This document shows positions 38,981-49,230 of a stretch of DNA of 64,000 nt, one piece after another. This DNA comes from Curtanaerobium respiraculi (lineage in GTDB: Bacteria > Actinomycetota > Coriobacteriia > Coriobacteriales > Eggerthellaceae), in assembly GCF_024609215.1 (NCBI RefSeq), contig NZ_JANIPD030000001.1, positions 423,119 to 487,118 of the forward strand. Direction: 5' to 3'. Numbering within the stretch: the first letter of the stretch is position 1; each line of letters opens with the position of its first letter. A program made the translations under genes and the position numbers. The notes under the pieces were generated by a model that saw only the letters and a program-made list of their open reading frames with translations, ran no database searches and was not told where the DNA came from.

Positions 38981-39026
38981 AAAATAGGAGGGAGCCTCCT
39001 AGAAATGGTAGGCAGCCTCCTATTTT
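38981..39026 (+). promoter_or_regulatory. competing hairpins AAAATAGGAGG / CCTCCTATTTT
   Basis: AAAATAGGAGG (38981-38991) can pair with CCTCCT at 38995-39000 (AGGAGG-GAG-CCTCCT) or with CCTCCTATTTT at 39016-39026 (11 bp, followed by T). The two are mutually exclusive, which resembles an attenuator or terminator. No gene is attached on the plus strand. Confidence 0.45.
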
Positions 39027-39076
39027 TGAGAGTTTCCCTCCCATATCCTCGTTCGGAGAGGCGCGTCCGAAGTGCC

Positions 39077-39111
39077 AGTTATTTTAGTTATTGATAGTTA
39101 TATATAGTTAT
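39077..39111. repeat. four helically phased (T)AGTTAT repeats
   Basis: AGTTAT starts at 39077, 39086, 39096 and 39106, a 9-10-10 bp spacing (about one DNA turn). Such arrays act as iterons or as excisionase/DNA-bending sites in mobile elements. Confidence 0.6.
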
Positions 39112-39337
39112 AAGGAACCGGCACAGAGGTTCCAGCAAGGGGGTTTGGAACCGGCAGGGCGGACTACTGGAACCGCTATGCCGGGTGTTGAAAACTCTGG
39201 GACCGCCAGAGGGGTTCCAGAGCCGAAAATTCCGCTCGTTTTCGACGGTCCACGTTGCTACAATGTGGTCAAATGTAGGTTCCCATGTTGGTCAGACCAG
39301 CAAAAAGGCCAGCGACAAAGCGCTGACCTGGTGTTAT

Positions 39338-39382
39338 TGGTGGAGCATAGGGGGCTCGAACCCCTGACCTCAGGCTTGCAAA
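39338..39382. repeat. right attachment copy within tRNA-Ala
   Basis: 45 bp identical to 37347-37391 and forming the 3' half of the intact tRNA-Ala. Confidence 0.93.
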
Positions 39383-39413
39383 GCCCGCGCTCTCCCAGCT
39401 GAGCTAATGCCCC
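39338..39413 (-). tRNA. tRNA-Ala (anticodon TGC)
   Basis: 76 nt: acceptor GGGGCAT/ATGCTCC, D-arm GCTCAGCTGGGAGAGC, anticodon stem CGGGC/GCCTG with loop TTTGCAA, T-arm AGGGG-TTCGAGC-CCCCT, encoded CCA. Its 3' half served as the attachment site of the remnant element, which lies on its 3' side. No rRNA genes are near although Ala-TGC and Ile-GAT tRNAs often sit in rRNA operons. Confidence 0.96.
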
Positions 39414-39442
39414 GTTATGTTCGCGCCGACCCTTCGATATTA

Positions 39443-39486
39443 ATAAACGCTCCACCGGCAAACTCGGCTCACGGTGGAGCGTTTAT
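39443..39486 (-). terminator. 15-bp stem hairpin between tRNA-Ile and tRNA-Ala
   Basis: ATAAACGCTCCACCG (39443-39457) and CGGTGGAGCGTTTAT (39472-39486) are perfect complements with a 14-nt loop. On the minus strand it follows the tRNA-Ile 3' end by 9 nt, so the two tRNAs are probably separate transcripts. Confidence 0.7.
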
Positions 39487-39494
39487 CGATAAAA

Positions 39495-39571
<77 letters not shown>

Positions 39572-39663
39572 GCGAAATCGCGCTTCGCTACTTTAACTCG
39601 CTTCCTATGATACAGCAAGGGCTTTCTGATAGTATGAAGAAAATTCACGAAAGGAAGTGGGAC

Positions 39664-40167
39664 ATGGTTCCCATGTGCGTCAAAACGTTGGTGGTCACGA
39701 ATCCTCCTCACCCTTCGGTGCTCATGTTGTGCCCGGTTGAGGATTACGGAGAGAAGAGATCGTGCCGCGTGGTTCCGATTTGGATCGGCCCCGCGGAAGC
39801 GCGTCAATTGGGGGCCGCCTTGGAAGAAGCCCGCTTCAATCGGCCGATGACCCACGATCTCTTTCTCGATGCCATCACCAACCTCGACGCTTCCGTCGAC
39901 CATGCGGAAATCGTCGATCAGAAGGGTATCACGTTCTTCGCTAAGCTCTATCTCAGCCAAGGATCGCGCATGATCGCCCTCGATGCCCGACCCAGCGATG
40001 CCGTCTCCCTCGCCATCCGAGAAGGGGCGAATGTGCTGATGTCGGAAGATGTCCTCGGACGCGCGTCTTTCCCCTATATCGTGAAAAACGAGGAAGATGA
40101 CGAAGCTGAAATTGAGGAATTCCATTCTTTCATTGAAGGGCTCACCCCAGACGATTTTGTGCAGTAG
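39664..40167 (+). CDS. bifunctional nuclease family protein (DUF151)
   Basis: 167 aa from ATG 39664 with AAGGAAG upstream; the frame extends 19 codons further but without a ribosome site. DUF151 hallmarks: VVPIWIGPAEARQLGAAL near 40-58, RPMTHDLFLDAI, LDARPSDAVSLAIREG, and an acidic C-tail (NEEDDEAEIEEF). The family includes a plant nuclease and actinobacterial/Thermotoga proteins whose bacterial role is poorly known. Followed by the J-domain and typA genes. Confidence 0.85.
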   Translation: MVPMCVKTLVVTNPPHPSVLMLCPVEDYGEKRSCRVVPIWIGPAEARQLGAALEEARFNRPMTHDLFLDAITNLDASVDHAEIVDQKGITFFAKLYLSQGSRMIALDARPSDAVSLAIREGANVLMSEDVLGRASFPYIVKNEEDDEAEIEEFHSFIEGLTPDDFVQ

Positions 40168-40268
40168 CATTCCCCGGTGGCAATTCAGCATGCGGTGGTG
40201 AGATCCCACGGGAAGAGCGCCCGCACACGGTTGCCGCGGCGGATCAGTGCGCGATCGAGAGGGGTGCT

Positions 40269-40805
40269 ATGGATAGGGCGGAAGCGTTGCGGGCGCTTGG
40301 CTTGGGCGAGGAAGCCACGGCCGATGACATCAAGATCGCCTACCGCGAGACCGCGCAAATCCTGCATCCCGACCGCTTTGCGGGCAACAAGAAGCTGCAG
40401 GAGCGTGCGACCGAGCAGTTCAAGAACCTGCAGGAGGCATACGATCTCCTCTCGAAGGGCAGGGCCGCCCCATCTTCGGCGAAAACCCGAGCCGTTTACG
40501 GCCGGGTGCAGGAGGTGCATGCCCGGCTCGCCGGAATCGCCGCGGCCCGCGTGCAGCTGCAAGAGCAACGCGATTCCTTCATCGACCGCCGCAAGACCGG
40601 TTTGGGTATGTTGGCGGGAGGCTTGTTCGTCGCTCTGCTCGCCCGTCGCATCGTTTGGCTCGCCGGCATCGCCGGGGCCGTCGCCTTTTGGGGCGGATTC
40701 GACGCGTATACCGCCCACCGGAGCATCGAGGCGCTCACGAAGCAGCTCAACCATTTGACTAAAGAGAAGAAGCAGCTTCTAGCGGAGCTGGAAGAGATGG
40801 AATAA
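40269..40805 (+). CDS. membrane-anchored J-domain protein
   Basis: 178 aa. J-domain at 1-62: ALRALGLGEEATADDIKIAYRE, with HPD intact in ILHPDRFAG, followed by FKNLQEAYDLL. A helical linker (RVQEVHARLAGIAAARVQLQEQ) precedes two hydrophobic segments (MLAGGLFVALLARRIVWLAGIAGAVAFWGGF, quoted in part: LAGIAGAVAFWGGF) and a C-terminal coiled coil (LTKEKKQLLAELEEME). Probably recruits DnaK to the membrane. It lies 18 bp before typA. No known named homologue recognised. Confidence 0.78.
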   Translation: MDRAEALRALGLGEEATADDIKIAYRETAQILHPDRFAGNKKLQERATEQFKNLQEAYDLLSKGRAAPSSAKTRAVYGRVQEVHARLAGIAAARVQLQEQRDSFIDRRKTGLGMLAGGLFVALLARRIVWLAGIAGAVAFWGGFDAYTAHRSIEALTKQLNHLTKEKKQLLAELEEME

Positions 40806-40823
40806 TCGGAAGGATCCGAACCG

Positions 40824-42638
40824 ATGAAGCAGGAACACATCCGCAACGTCGCCATCATCGCACATGTCGATCATGGAAAGACGACGTTGGTGGACCAGTT
40901 GATGAAGGCAACCAACGTTTTCCGTGTGAATCAGGACGTGGGCGAGCGTGTGCTCGACAGCAACGACCAGGAGCGCGAGCGCGGCATCACCATCCTGTCG
41001 AAGAACATCTCCATCAGCTACAACGGAACGAAAATCAACGTCATCGACACCCCGGGCCATGCCGATTTCGGTGGCGAGGTCGAGCGCGTTCTGAACATGG
41101 CCGACGGTGCTCTGCTGATTGTCGATGCGTTCGAAGGGCCCATGCCCCAGACTCGGTTCGTGCTGCGACATGCGCTTGATCTGGGTTTGCGCATCGTCGT
41201 GGTGATCAACAAGATCGACCGCCCCGGCGCCCGCCCCGACGAGGTGCTCGACGAGGTCTTCGATTTGATGGTCGAGCTGGAGGCCAACGACGAGCAGCTC
41301 GATTTCCCCGTGATCTATGCGAGCGCGGTGAACGGGTTCGCACGCTACGAGGCCGATGACGGCAATATGGATATGCTGCCGTTGCTCGACACCATATTGA
41401 AGGAAGTCCCCGCACCCGACTGCGAGCCCGACGGTCCCGTCGCCCTGCAGATCTGCACGGTCGACCACAGCAGTTTCGTCGGACGCATCGGGGTCGGCCG
41501 CCTGTATTCCGGCACGCTGCATAAAAAGGAATCGGTTCTGGTCATCAAAGCCGATGGGACGCGATACAACACGGTTCTCAAGCAGGTGCTCACATTCGAC
41601 AAGCTGGGAAAGACCGAGGTCGAGGAGGCGCATGCGGGCGATATCATCGCCGTCGTGGGCGTGGAGGATGCCGACATCGGGGATATGGTCACCAGCATCG
41701 ATTCGCCTGTCGAGATGGACCCGATCAAGATCGACGAGCCCACCATGGCCGTCGTGTTCCAAGCGAATGACAGCCCGCTGGTCGGTCAAGACGGCGACAT
41801 CGTGGGCGCTCGCCAGCTGAACGAGCGCCTCGCCGCCGAATCCGAAAGCAACGTGGCAATGCATATCGCCCCCTTGGAGGACAAGAGCGGCGTGGAGGTC
41901 GCCGGGCGCGGCATCCTGCAGATCTCCGTGCTGATCGAGACCATGCGCCGCGAGGGCTTCGAGATGCAGGTGGGGCGCCCCCGCGTGATCATCAAGACCG
42001 ACGAGGCCGGCAACAAGACCGAGCCCATCGAAGAGGCCACGGTGGAGACTCCCAGCGAATACGCTGGCAAATGCATCGAGGTCTTCGGCACCGCCGGCGG
42101 CGAGATGACGGACATGGCCACCAAGGGAGAGACGACCCACCTGGTGTTCCGCATCCCCACGCGCGGCACGATGGGCTTGCGCACCAAGTTGCTCAACGTC
42201 AGCCGCGGCGAGGCGAATATGTTCCACCGGTTCTTGGAGTATGGCCCGTACCGCGGCGAATTTGCCGGACGCAAGAACGGCGGCATGATCTCCATGTCCA
42301 CCGACAAAGCGGTCGCCTACGCGCTCGATACCCTGCAACAGCGCGGGCGCCTGTTCGTGAGCCCCGGCGACGAGTGCTACGAGGGCATGATCGTCGGGGA
42401 AAGCGCCAAAGAGGGCGACATGGTGGTGAACGTGAGCAAGACCAAGAACCTGGGTAACCAGCGGTCCAGCGGCGCCGATAAAGCGATTCAGCTGACTCCG
42501 CCGATCAAGTTCACCCTGGAGGAGGCGCTTGAGTACATCGAAGACGACGAGTTGGTGGAAGTGACGCCGAAGAACATCCGCTTGCGCAAGCGCATCCTCG
42601 ACACGACCGCCCGCAAGAAGGCTGCTAAGAACAAGTAA
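40824..42638 (+). CDS. typA: ribosome-associated GTPase TypA/BipA
   Basis: 604 aa. Translational GTPase: G1 [15 protein letters not shown]2 [12 protein letters not shown]3 [12 protein letters not shown]4 NKIDRPGA, then EF-G-like domains III and V and the C-terminal BipA domain ([23 protein letters not shown]). Assists 50S assembly and growth at low temperature or stress. Length typical; SD GGAAGGA upstream. Confidence 0.96.
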   Translation: MKQEHIRNVAIIAHVDHGKTTLVDQLMKATNVFRVNQDVGERVLDSNDQERERGITILSKNISISYNGTKINVIDTPGHADFGGEVERVLNMADGALLIVDAFEGPMPQTRFVLRHALDLGLRIVVVINKIDRPGARPDEVLDEVFDLMVELEANDEQLDFPVIYASAVNGFARYEADDGNMDMLPLLDTILKEVPAPDCEPDGPVALQICTVDHSSFVGRIGVGRLYSGTLHKKESVLVIKADGTRYNTVLKQVLTFDKLGKTEVEEAHAGDIIAVVGVEDADIGDMVTSIDSPVEMDPIKIDEPTMAVVFQANDSPLVGQDGDIVGARQLNERLAAESESNVAMHIAPLEDKSGVEVAGRGILQISVLIETMRREGFEMQVGRPRVIIKTDEAGNKTEPIEEATVETPSEYAGKCIEVFGTAGGEMTDMATKGETTHLVFRIPTRGTMGLRTKLLNVSRGEANMFHRFLEYGPYRGEFAGRKNGGMISMSTDKAVAYALDTLQQRGRLFVSPGDECYEGMIVGESAKEGDMVVNVSKTKNLGNQRSSGADKAIQLTPPIKFTLEEALEYIEDDELVEVTPKNIRLRKRILDTTARKKAAKNK

Positions 42639-42970
42639 CCCGCGCCGCCGGCAGCCTCCTGAAAAACCATCATCATCGGATCCTTCGCCGTTCGAAAGCG
42701 TTGCTCCCGGTGTCTGCCGAAGCGCAGCCGGTCATCTTCAACAAGGAACCGGTTGCTTTTTTCCGTTGCGAAAACTTTCAGCAAGCCCGGGCGCATCCTT
42801 CTGCATGCTTCTTCCACCGCGCAAAGTCCAGGTGTCGTGCGCGACGCGTGTGGCCAATGATGGTCACGTCGAATCATTCTAAATATCATGCCGGAAGTTG
42901 GTATCAGAGCGCGCGTTCCCTGCGTTGGTGCTTATGTTCGTTGTGGCGGTCATCGGGGTTTCTGCACACA
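42639..42970. other. gene-free spacer after typA
   Basis: About 330 bp before the nikR operator. It contains a short CCGCCGGCAGC/CTCCTGAAAAA run after typA that may terminate it; apart from that no gene or clear structure is seen. Confidence 0.5.
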
Positions 42971-43010
42971 TACGAAATAGTTCGTAACACGGGCCTTGAT
43001 TAGGTATAGT
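42971..43010 (+). promoter_or_regulatory. promoter with palindromic operator for the nikR-hypE unit
   Basis: TATAGT at 43005-43010 is a good -10. The position 18 bp upstream is TTCGTA (42981-42986), which is also the right arm of a palindrome TACGAA-ATAG-TTCGTA (42971-42986). The operator thus covers the -35, as expected for repression, possibly by NikR itself (inference; it does not match the E. coli or Helicobacter NikR consensus). Confidence 0.55.
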
Positions 43011-43051
43011 ATCGCAAGTGGAATGCAATCCCGTGTGAAAGGACACTCACC

Positions 43052-43306
43052 ATGTGCACGAACGGCGTCAATACCGGACAATTTTCCATGATGCTCGAGC
43101 AAATCGATGACCAGATCGCTCTCGAGCGCCGATGGGTTCACAAGCTCGCCCACACCGCAGGCAACGCCGGCTTCGCCCAGACCGATGAGAAGCTCCATCA
43201 GATCCAGGAACTTCTGGATGACGCTCGCGCGCTCATCACCGACGCGAAGGACGCGCTGGAAGAGGATGCCGAGAGCAGCAGCGGCGTGACCGTGAACCTG
43301 GTGTAG
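43052..43306 (+). CDS. small helical protein of unknown function in the nickel cluster
   Basis: 84 aa, AAAGGA before the ATG. Largely helical and acidic, coiled-coil-like (LEQIDDQIALERRWVHKL, IQELLDDARALITDAKDALEED). Contains a Cys near the N-terminus (MCTNG) and few metal-binding residues. First gene after the palindromic operator and one base before nikR, so it is co-expressed with it. Function not recognised. Confidence 0.7.
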   Translation: MCTNGVNTGQFSMMLEQIDDQIALERRWVHKLAHTAGNAGFAQTDEKLHQIQELLDDARALITDAKDALEEDAESSSGVTVNLV

Positions 43307-43307
43307 T

Positions 43308-43766
43308 GTGTCGAGCGATCTGATGCGGTTCTCCGTGGCGATGCCGGAGGACCTTCTCATGCGGTTCGATCAGCTGGTCGCGCGCCGTGGCCTGGCGAAG
43401 AACCGCAGCGAGGTCGTGCGCGACCTGGTGCGCGAAGCGCTCATCGAGGAGGATTGCGACAGTCCGGGAGCCGAGGTGATGGGCACGCTGACCATCGTGT
43501 TCAACCACCACGAGCATGATGTGCGCGAGAAGCTTGATATGATCCAGCACGACCATTTCGATGACATCATCTCATCCACGCATGTGCACATCGACGCGCA
43601 TACGTGCTTGGAGGTGATCATCATGCGTGGCGAGACCTCCGAGGTCCAGAGGATCGCGAACGTGATTCTGGGCACGAAGGGCGTGCACAACGGCAAACTG
43701 GTGCTCACCAGCACCGACCCCGGAGCGGCGATCGAGACCACCGCGGGACGCGTGTACGTGAGATAA
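43308..43766 (+). CDS. nikR: nickel-responsive regulator NikR
   Basis: 152 aa, start GTG. Ribbon-helix-helix at 5-48 (MRFSVAMPEDLLMRFDQL, KNRSEVVRDLVREAL), then an ACT-like domain. The complete high-affinity nickel site is present with the exact family spacing: His81, His92, His94 and Cys100 (QHDHF, THVHIDAHTC). Senses cytoplasmic nickel and represses transport or enzyme genes. Lies directly before hypE, an unusual but logical partner. Confidence 0.94.
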   Translation: MSSDLMRFSVAMPEDLLMRFDQLVARRGLAKNRSEVVRDLVREALIEEDCDSPGAEVMGTLTIVFNHHEHDVREKLDMIQHDHFDDIISSTHVHIDAHTCLEVIIMRGETSEVQRIANVILGTKGVHNGKLVLTSTDPGAAIETTAGRVYVR

Positions 43767-43816
43767 GGCGATTGCGGCGGAGCATCGACGCCGCCGCGCT
43801 TTTGAAAGGAAGCACC

Positions 43817-44839
43817 GTGGACGACAAGGTTCTGCTCGGGCATGGCAGCGGCGGCAGCATGATGCGCCGCATCATCGACGAGGTATTCTTCGCGGGCTAC
43901 GGGAACGATGACCTCGCCACCGGAAACGATGCGGCGGACCTTCCCTCTTCCGCTCCAGGTGAGCGCATCGCGTATTCTTCTGACAGTTTCGTGGTAACGC
44001 CGCATTTCTTCCCCGGCGGCGACATCGGGCATTTGGCGGTCTGCGGCACGGTGAACGACGTCGCGACCAGTGGGGCGGTGCCAAAATACCTGTCCAGCAG
44101 CTTCATATTGGAAGAGGGCTTCCCCATGGAAGACCTCAAGCGCATCGTGGAGAGTATGCGGCAAGTCGCCGCCGAAGCGGGCGTCGAGATCGTGACCGGC
44201 GACACCAAGGTGGTGAACCGAGGACATGGCGACGGGGTGTACATCAACACGAGCGGCGTGGGGTTCATCCCGGCCGGCCGCCGTTTGGGCGGGCAATACA
44301 TCGAGCCAGGCGACAAGGTTCTGGTTTCGGGCACCCTGGGCGACCACGGCATCACGATCATGAGCTGCCGAGAGCAGTTGAGCTTCCAGGCGGACCTGCA
44401 AAGCGATGCCGCGCCTTTGAACCAGCTGATAGAAGAAGTCCTTTCGGCGGCGCCCGGCACCCGCTGCTTCCGCGATCCCACGCGCGGCGGCTTGGCAAGC
44501 ACCTTGAATGAGCTTGCCGAGCAGAGCGGGGTCGATATGATCGTCGAAGAGGATGCGGTTCCGGTGAAGGGTGCTGTCCGCGGCGCCTGCGAGATGCTCG
44601 GCTACGATGTTTTTCAGGTTGCCAACGAAGGCAAGATGGTGGCGGTGGTTCCGGCTGCCCAAGCCGATGCCGCACTTGCCGCCATGCGGGCAAATAAGTA
44701 CGGTTCCGATGCCGCGGTGATCGGGGACGTTGTAGAAAGCGATCCCTCGCGCGGTACCCGCGTGAGCATCCGCACGAATTTCGGGAGCGTGCGCATCCTA
44801 GATATGCTGGTGGGCGAGCAGCTCCCGCGCATCTGCTAA
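43817..44839 (+). CDS. hypE: [NiFe]-hydrogenase maturation protein HypE
   Basis: 340 aa from GTG 43817 (AAGGAAG upstream); upstream in-frame sequence overlaps nikR. PurM-like kinase fold: LLGHGSGGSMMRRII, NDAADL, YSSDSFVVTPHFFPGGDIG, CGTVNDVATSGA, ending in the hallmark PRIC whose Cys carries the thiocarbamate that becomes the active-site cyanide. The other hyp genes and hydrogenase subunits are not in this window, so this is a solitary copy with nikR. Confidence 0.95.
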   Translation: MDDKVLLGHGSGGSMMRRIIDEVFFAGYGNDDLATGNDAADLPSSAPGERIAYSSDSFVVTPHFFPGGDIGHLAVCGTVNDVATSGAVPKYLSSSFILEEGFPMEDLKRIVESMRQVAAEAGVEIVTGDTKVVNRGHGDGVYINTSGVGFIPAGRRLGGQYIEPGDKVLVSGTLGDHGITIMSCREQLSFQADLQSDAAPLNQLIEEVLSAAPGTRCFRDPTRGGLASTLNELAEQSGVDMIVEEDAVPVKGAVRGACEMLGYDVFQVANEGKMVAVVPAAQADAALAAMRANKYGSDAAVIGDVVESDPSRGTRVSIRTNFGSVRILDMLVGEQLPRIC

Positions 44840-44880
44840 CGAGCCTTCCGACTCCGCCAAGTTGAAATACCAAACACCAC

Positions 44881-44906
44881 GGGTGCTTCGCCTTCGCGAG
44901 GCACCC
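44881..44906 (+). terminator. terminator of the nikR-hypE unit
   Basis: GGGTGCTTCG / CGAGGCACCC stem (one G-T pair) followed by CTTCTGTTTC. Confidence 0.7.
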
Positions 44907-44949
44907 CTTCTGTTTCGTCGTGCATTACCGAATTGTTCCCAAATAGCCC

Positions 44950-44977
44950 TTGCAATGCTGGCTGGTAATGTTATCTT
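44950..44977 (+). promoter_or_regulatory. possible ferredoxin promoter
   Basis: TTGCAA (44950-44955), 16 bp, TATCTT (44972-44977) in the 205-bp spacer before the ferredoxin gene. Reasonable but not strong boxes. Confidence 0.4.
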
Positions 44978-45044
44978 GCAACCGCACAAGCGGTTAGTGG
45001 AGAAGCAAGCCAAGCTACCCGCCATACCTATATAGGAGGTCAAC

Positions 45045-45233
45045 ATGTCACATCCCGTTATTAGCACTGATGATTGCGTAGGTTGCGGCATCTGCGTGGA
45101 TGCTTGCCCGCAAGGCGTACTCGATGTGCCTGCCGGCGTCGCCGAGGTCGTGAACGAGGAAAGCTGCATTGCATGCGGCAACTGCCTGGAGGAATGTCCC
45201 ATGGGCGCGATTCAGGAGATCGTGGAAGACTAG
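45045..45233 (+). CDS. 2[4Fe-4S] ferredoxin
   Basis: 62 aa with perfect AGGAGG ribosome site. Two CxxCxxCxxxC(P) motifs: Cys11/14/17/21 and Cys41/44/47/51 (CVGCGICVDACP, CIACGNCLEECP). Small soluble low-potential electron carrier; it stands alone between terminators, so its partners cannot be deduced. Confidence 0.95.
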   Translation: MSHPVISTDDCVGCGICVDACPQGVLDVPAGVAEVVNEESCIACGNCLEECPMGAIQEIVED

Positions 45234-45257
45234 CATTGCATATCATAAGCGTGTCGC

Positions 45258-45287
45258 AAGGGCCTCGGGATCAACGCCGAGGCCCTT
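45258..45287 (+). terminator. ferredoxin terminator
   Basis: Perfect 11-bp stem AAGGGCCTCGG / CCGAGGCCCTT with an 8-nt loop, followed by TCCTTG. Confidence 0.85.
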
Positions 45288-45496
45288 TCCTTGTGCGCCT
45301 GCAAGAGCGCCTTCTGGCGGGTGCTTCTTTCCTGGAGCCCGGACCCCTTCGCCACATCTTCACGCTTGGGTTTTTCTCAACCGCTCTCTTTTCGATAGAG
45401 GGGATGCGTTCTGCCCCCGGATGCTCGGCTCTCTCCGCTTCTCGGAGGCCATGACCTGCCCAGTTCCCCGCAAGCTTTCGGGAAAATGACAAGATG

Positions 45497-47509
<2,013 letters not shown>

Positions 47510-47510
<1 letters not shown>

Positions 47511-48142
47511 TGACCGAAGAAGCCAAGGAAAAAACCGAAGAGGCGACCGAGCGCACTCCTGCCGCTGAAGAGGTTGATCCCCAAACTTCTTCCCTTGAGG
47601 ATGAGCCCGCAGCGGCCGATACTGCCGCGGACGAGGCAACCGAAGATGCCGCCCCGGAGGATCAAGTCGCCAAAGCCTGTGCCGAGGCAGCCGATTGGCA
47701 GGACAAGTTCATGCGCTTGCATGCGGAGTGGGATACCTACCGCCGCCGTACGAATGAGCAGCGCGCCGAAGAGAAAAAGCGCGCGACCGAGAAGCTGGTC
47801 GAGGATTTGATCCCCGTGCTCGATGACTTCGAGCGCAGCGTCGACTTCGCCGAGAAGAACGGCGAGGAGGGCCTGCTCGAAGGCGTGCAGAAGGTCCACG
47901 CCAAGTTCGTGGATGCCCTGCTGAAGCATGGAGTCGAGGTCATCGATCCGGTGGGCGAGGAATTCAACGCGCTGGAAGCCCGGGCGGTGGCGACGGTGGA
48001 GAATGCCGATGTGCCCGATGAGACGGTCGAAGAGGTCTATCAGAAGGGCTACAAGATGGGCATCAAGGTAATCCGTTCGGCCATGGTGACCGTTGCGGTC
48101 GGCGGGCCGAAGCGCGAGAAGCCGGAGACGGACGGGGATTAA
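47510..48142 (+). CDS. grpE: nucleotide-exchange factor GrpE
   Basis: 210 aa. N-terminal ~65 residues acidic and Glu/Ala-rich (disordered), then long coiled coil (WQDKFMRLHAEWDTYRRRTNEQ) and the beta-wing head with GVEVIDPVGEEFNALEARAV, where consensus HEAV is replaced by ALEA, and VYQKGYKMGIKVIRSAMVTV. Releases ADP from DnaK. Coupled to dnaK; 137 bp before dnaJ. Confidence 0.94.
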
Positions 48143-48279
48143 CCTTCGCTGCAAGAGAGATGTGTGGCAGGCGGGCTGGCGCAGAAGCGCTCGGGCCCGC
48201 CTGTTCGGTGAAGAAAGCGAAGCCGTGCCATCCTGTTGCGTGGGGCGGCACGTGCGACAATCAAGAGAGGTGAAACGTT

Positions 48280-49230
48280 ATGGCTGGTATCCCCGACTAC
48301 TACAAGACGCTGGGCGTTTCACGCGACGCCACGACCGACGAGGTGAAGAAGGCATACCGGAAGAAGGCGCGCACGGCGCACCCCGATGCCGGAGGCGACG
48401 AGGAGGAATTCAAGAAGATCAACGAAGCCTACGAGGTGCTGGGCGACGAGAAGAAGCGCAAGCTGTACGACCAGTACGGCACCGCGGATGCCAACCGCAT
48501 CCCCAACGGTTGGGGCGGACAAGGTTTCAATGTGAATATGGGCGGCTCGGGCTTCGGATCCTGGGCGGACATCCTGGATAGCATCCGCAAGGGCGAAGGC
48601 GCCTTCGGCGGCAGTTGGGATATGAGCGATATTTTCGCCGGAATGGGTGGAATGGGCGGCCAGGCGGCACAGCCGCGCCCCCAGAAGGGCCGCGACGTCA
48701 ACGTGACGCTCGACGTGACCTTCGACGAGGCATTCCGCGGTGCGACCAAGCGCGTGACCGTGCGCGTGCCGGGCACCACAGGCCCGGAAACGTTCGACTG
48801 CAATGTACCGGCCGGCGCGGTTGACAACGGGCGCGTTCGCTACACGGGCAAGGGCGAGCCGGGAACCAACGGCGGCGCGGCGGGCGATCTGCTCATCACC
48901 ACGCACATCAAGCCTCACAAGCTGTATGCGCGCAATGGTGCCGACGTGTTGATGGACCTTCCCCTCTCCCTCGACGAGGCGGTACTGGGTGCCAACGTCG
49001 AGATCCCCGCTCCCAACGGCTCGCGCGTGCGCCTGAAGGTGCCCGCCGGCACGCAGGACGGGGCCGTGCTGAAGGTGCGCGGGGCGGGTGCCCCCAAGGT
49101 GAAACGCACGGGCACGGGCGACCTGCTCGTCACCGCCCAGGTCCGGATCCCCAAAGAGGTCAACGACAGGCAGCGCCAGGCTCTCGAGGCGTTCCGCGCT
49201 GCAAGCGATAAGAAGGTGAGATCGTGGTAG
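48280..49230 (+). CDS. dnaJ: DnaJ-family co-chaperone of the CbpA type (no zinc finger)
   Basis: 316 aa. J-domain DYYKTLGVSRDATTDEVKKAYRK with HPD in RTAHPDAGG; Gly/Phe-rich region (GGQGFNVNMGGSGFGSW); then directly two C-terminal substrate domains (VNVTLDVTFDEAFRGATKRV, DLLITTHIKPHKLYAR). The CxxCxGxG zinc repeats of canonical DnaJ are absent, so it is a CbpA/DnaJ2 type although it sits in the dnaK operon. SD AGAGAGG upstream; overlaps hspR by 7 bp. Confidence 0.93.
   Translation: MAGIPDYYKTLGVSRDATTDEVKKAYRKKARTAHPDAGGDEEEFKKINEAYEVLGDEKKRKLYDQYGTADANRIPNGWGGQGFNVNMGGSGFGSWADILDSIRKGEGAFGGSWDMSDIFAGMGGMGGQAAQPRPQKGRDVNVTLDVTFDEAFRGATKRVTVRVPGTTGPETFDCNVPAGAVDNGRVRYTGKGEPGTNGGAAGDLLITTHIKPHKLYARNGADVLMDLPLSLDEAVLGANVEIPAPNGSRVRLKVPAGTQDGAVLKVRGAGAPKVKRTGTGDLLVTAQVRIPKEVNDRQRQALEAFRAASDKKVRSW

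Larger units (their letters stand above)
38717..39337. other. gene-free right arm of the remnant element
   Basis: 620 bp with no supportable gene. It holds a switch-like hairpin (38981-39026), a phased TAGTTAT array (39077-39111), repeats of GGAACC/GGTTCC (39113-39220), and the third TGTTGGTCA near tRNA-Ala. Confidence 0.6.
37347..39382. mobile_element. decayed integrated element in tRNA-Ala
   Basis: About 2 kb bounded by a 45-bp direct repeat identical to the 3' half of tRNA-Ala (anticodon loop to CCA). The complete tRNA is at the right end and the displaced copy at the left. Contents: an internally deleted tyrosine integrase, a broken RelE-type toxin, an intact antitoxin, and 620 bp without genes. 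Most cargo has been lost, so it is probably not mobile. Confidence 0.85.

Noticed and set aside
40779-42338. 519-codon minus-strand open frame opposite typA (and similar ones opposite clpB, virD4 and virB4)
   Set aside because: His/Asp/Val-rich mirror of strongly coding GTPase or ATPase sequence; no domain, no start signals.
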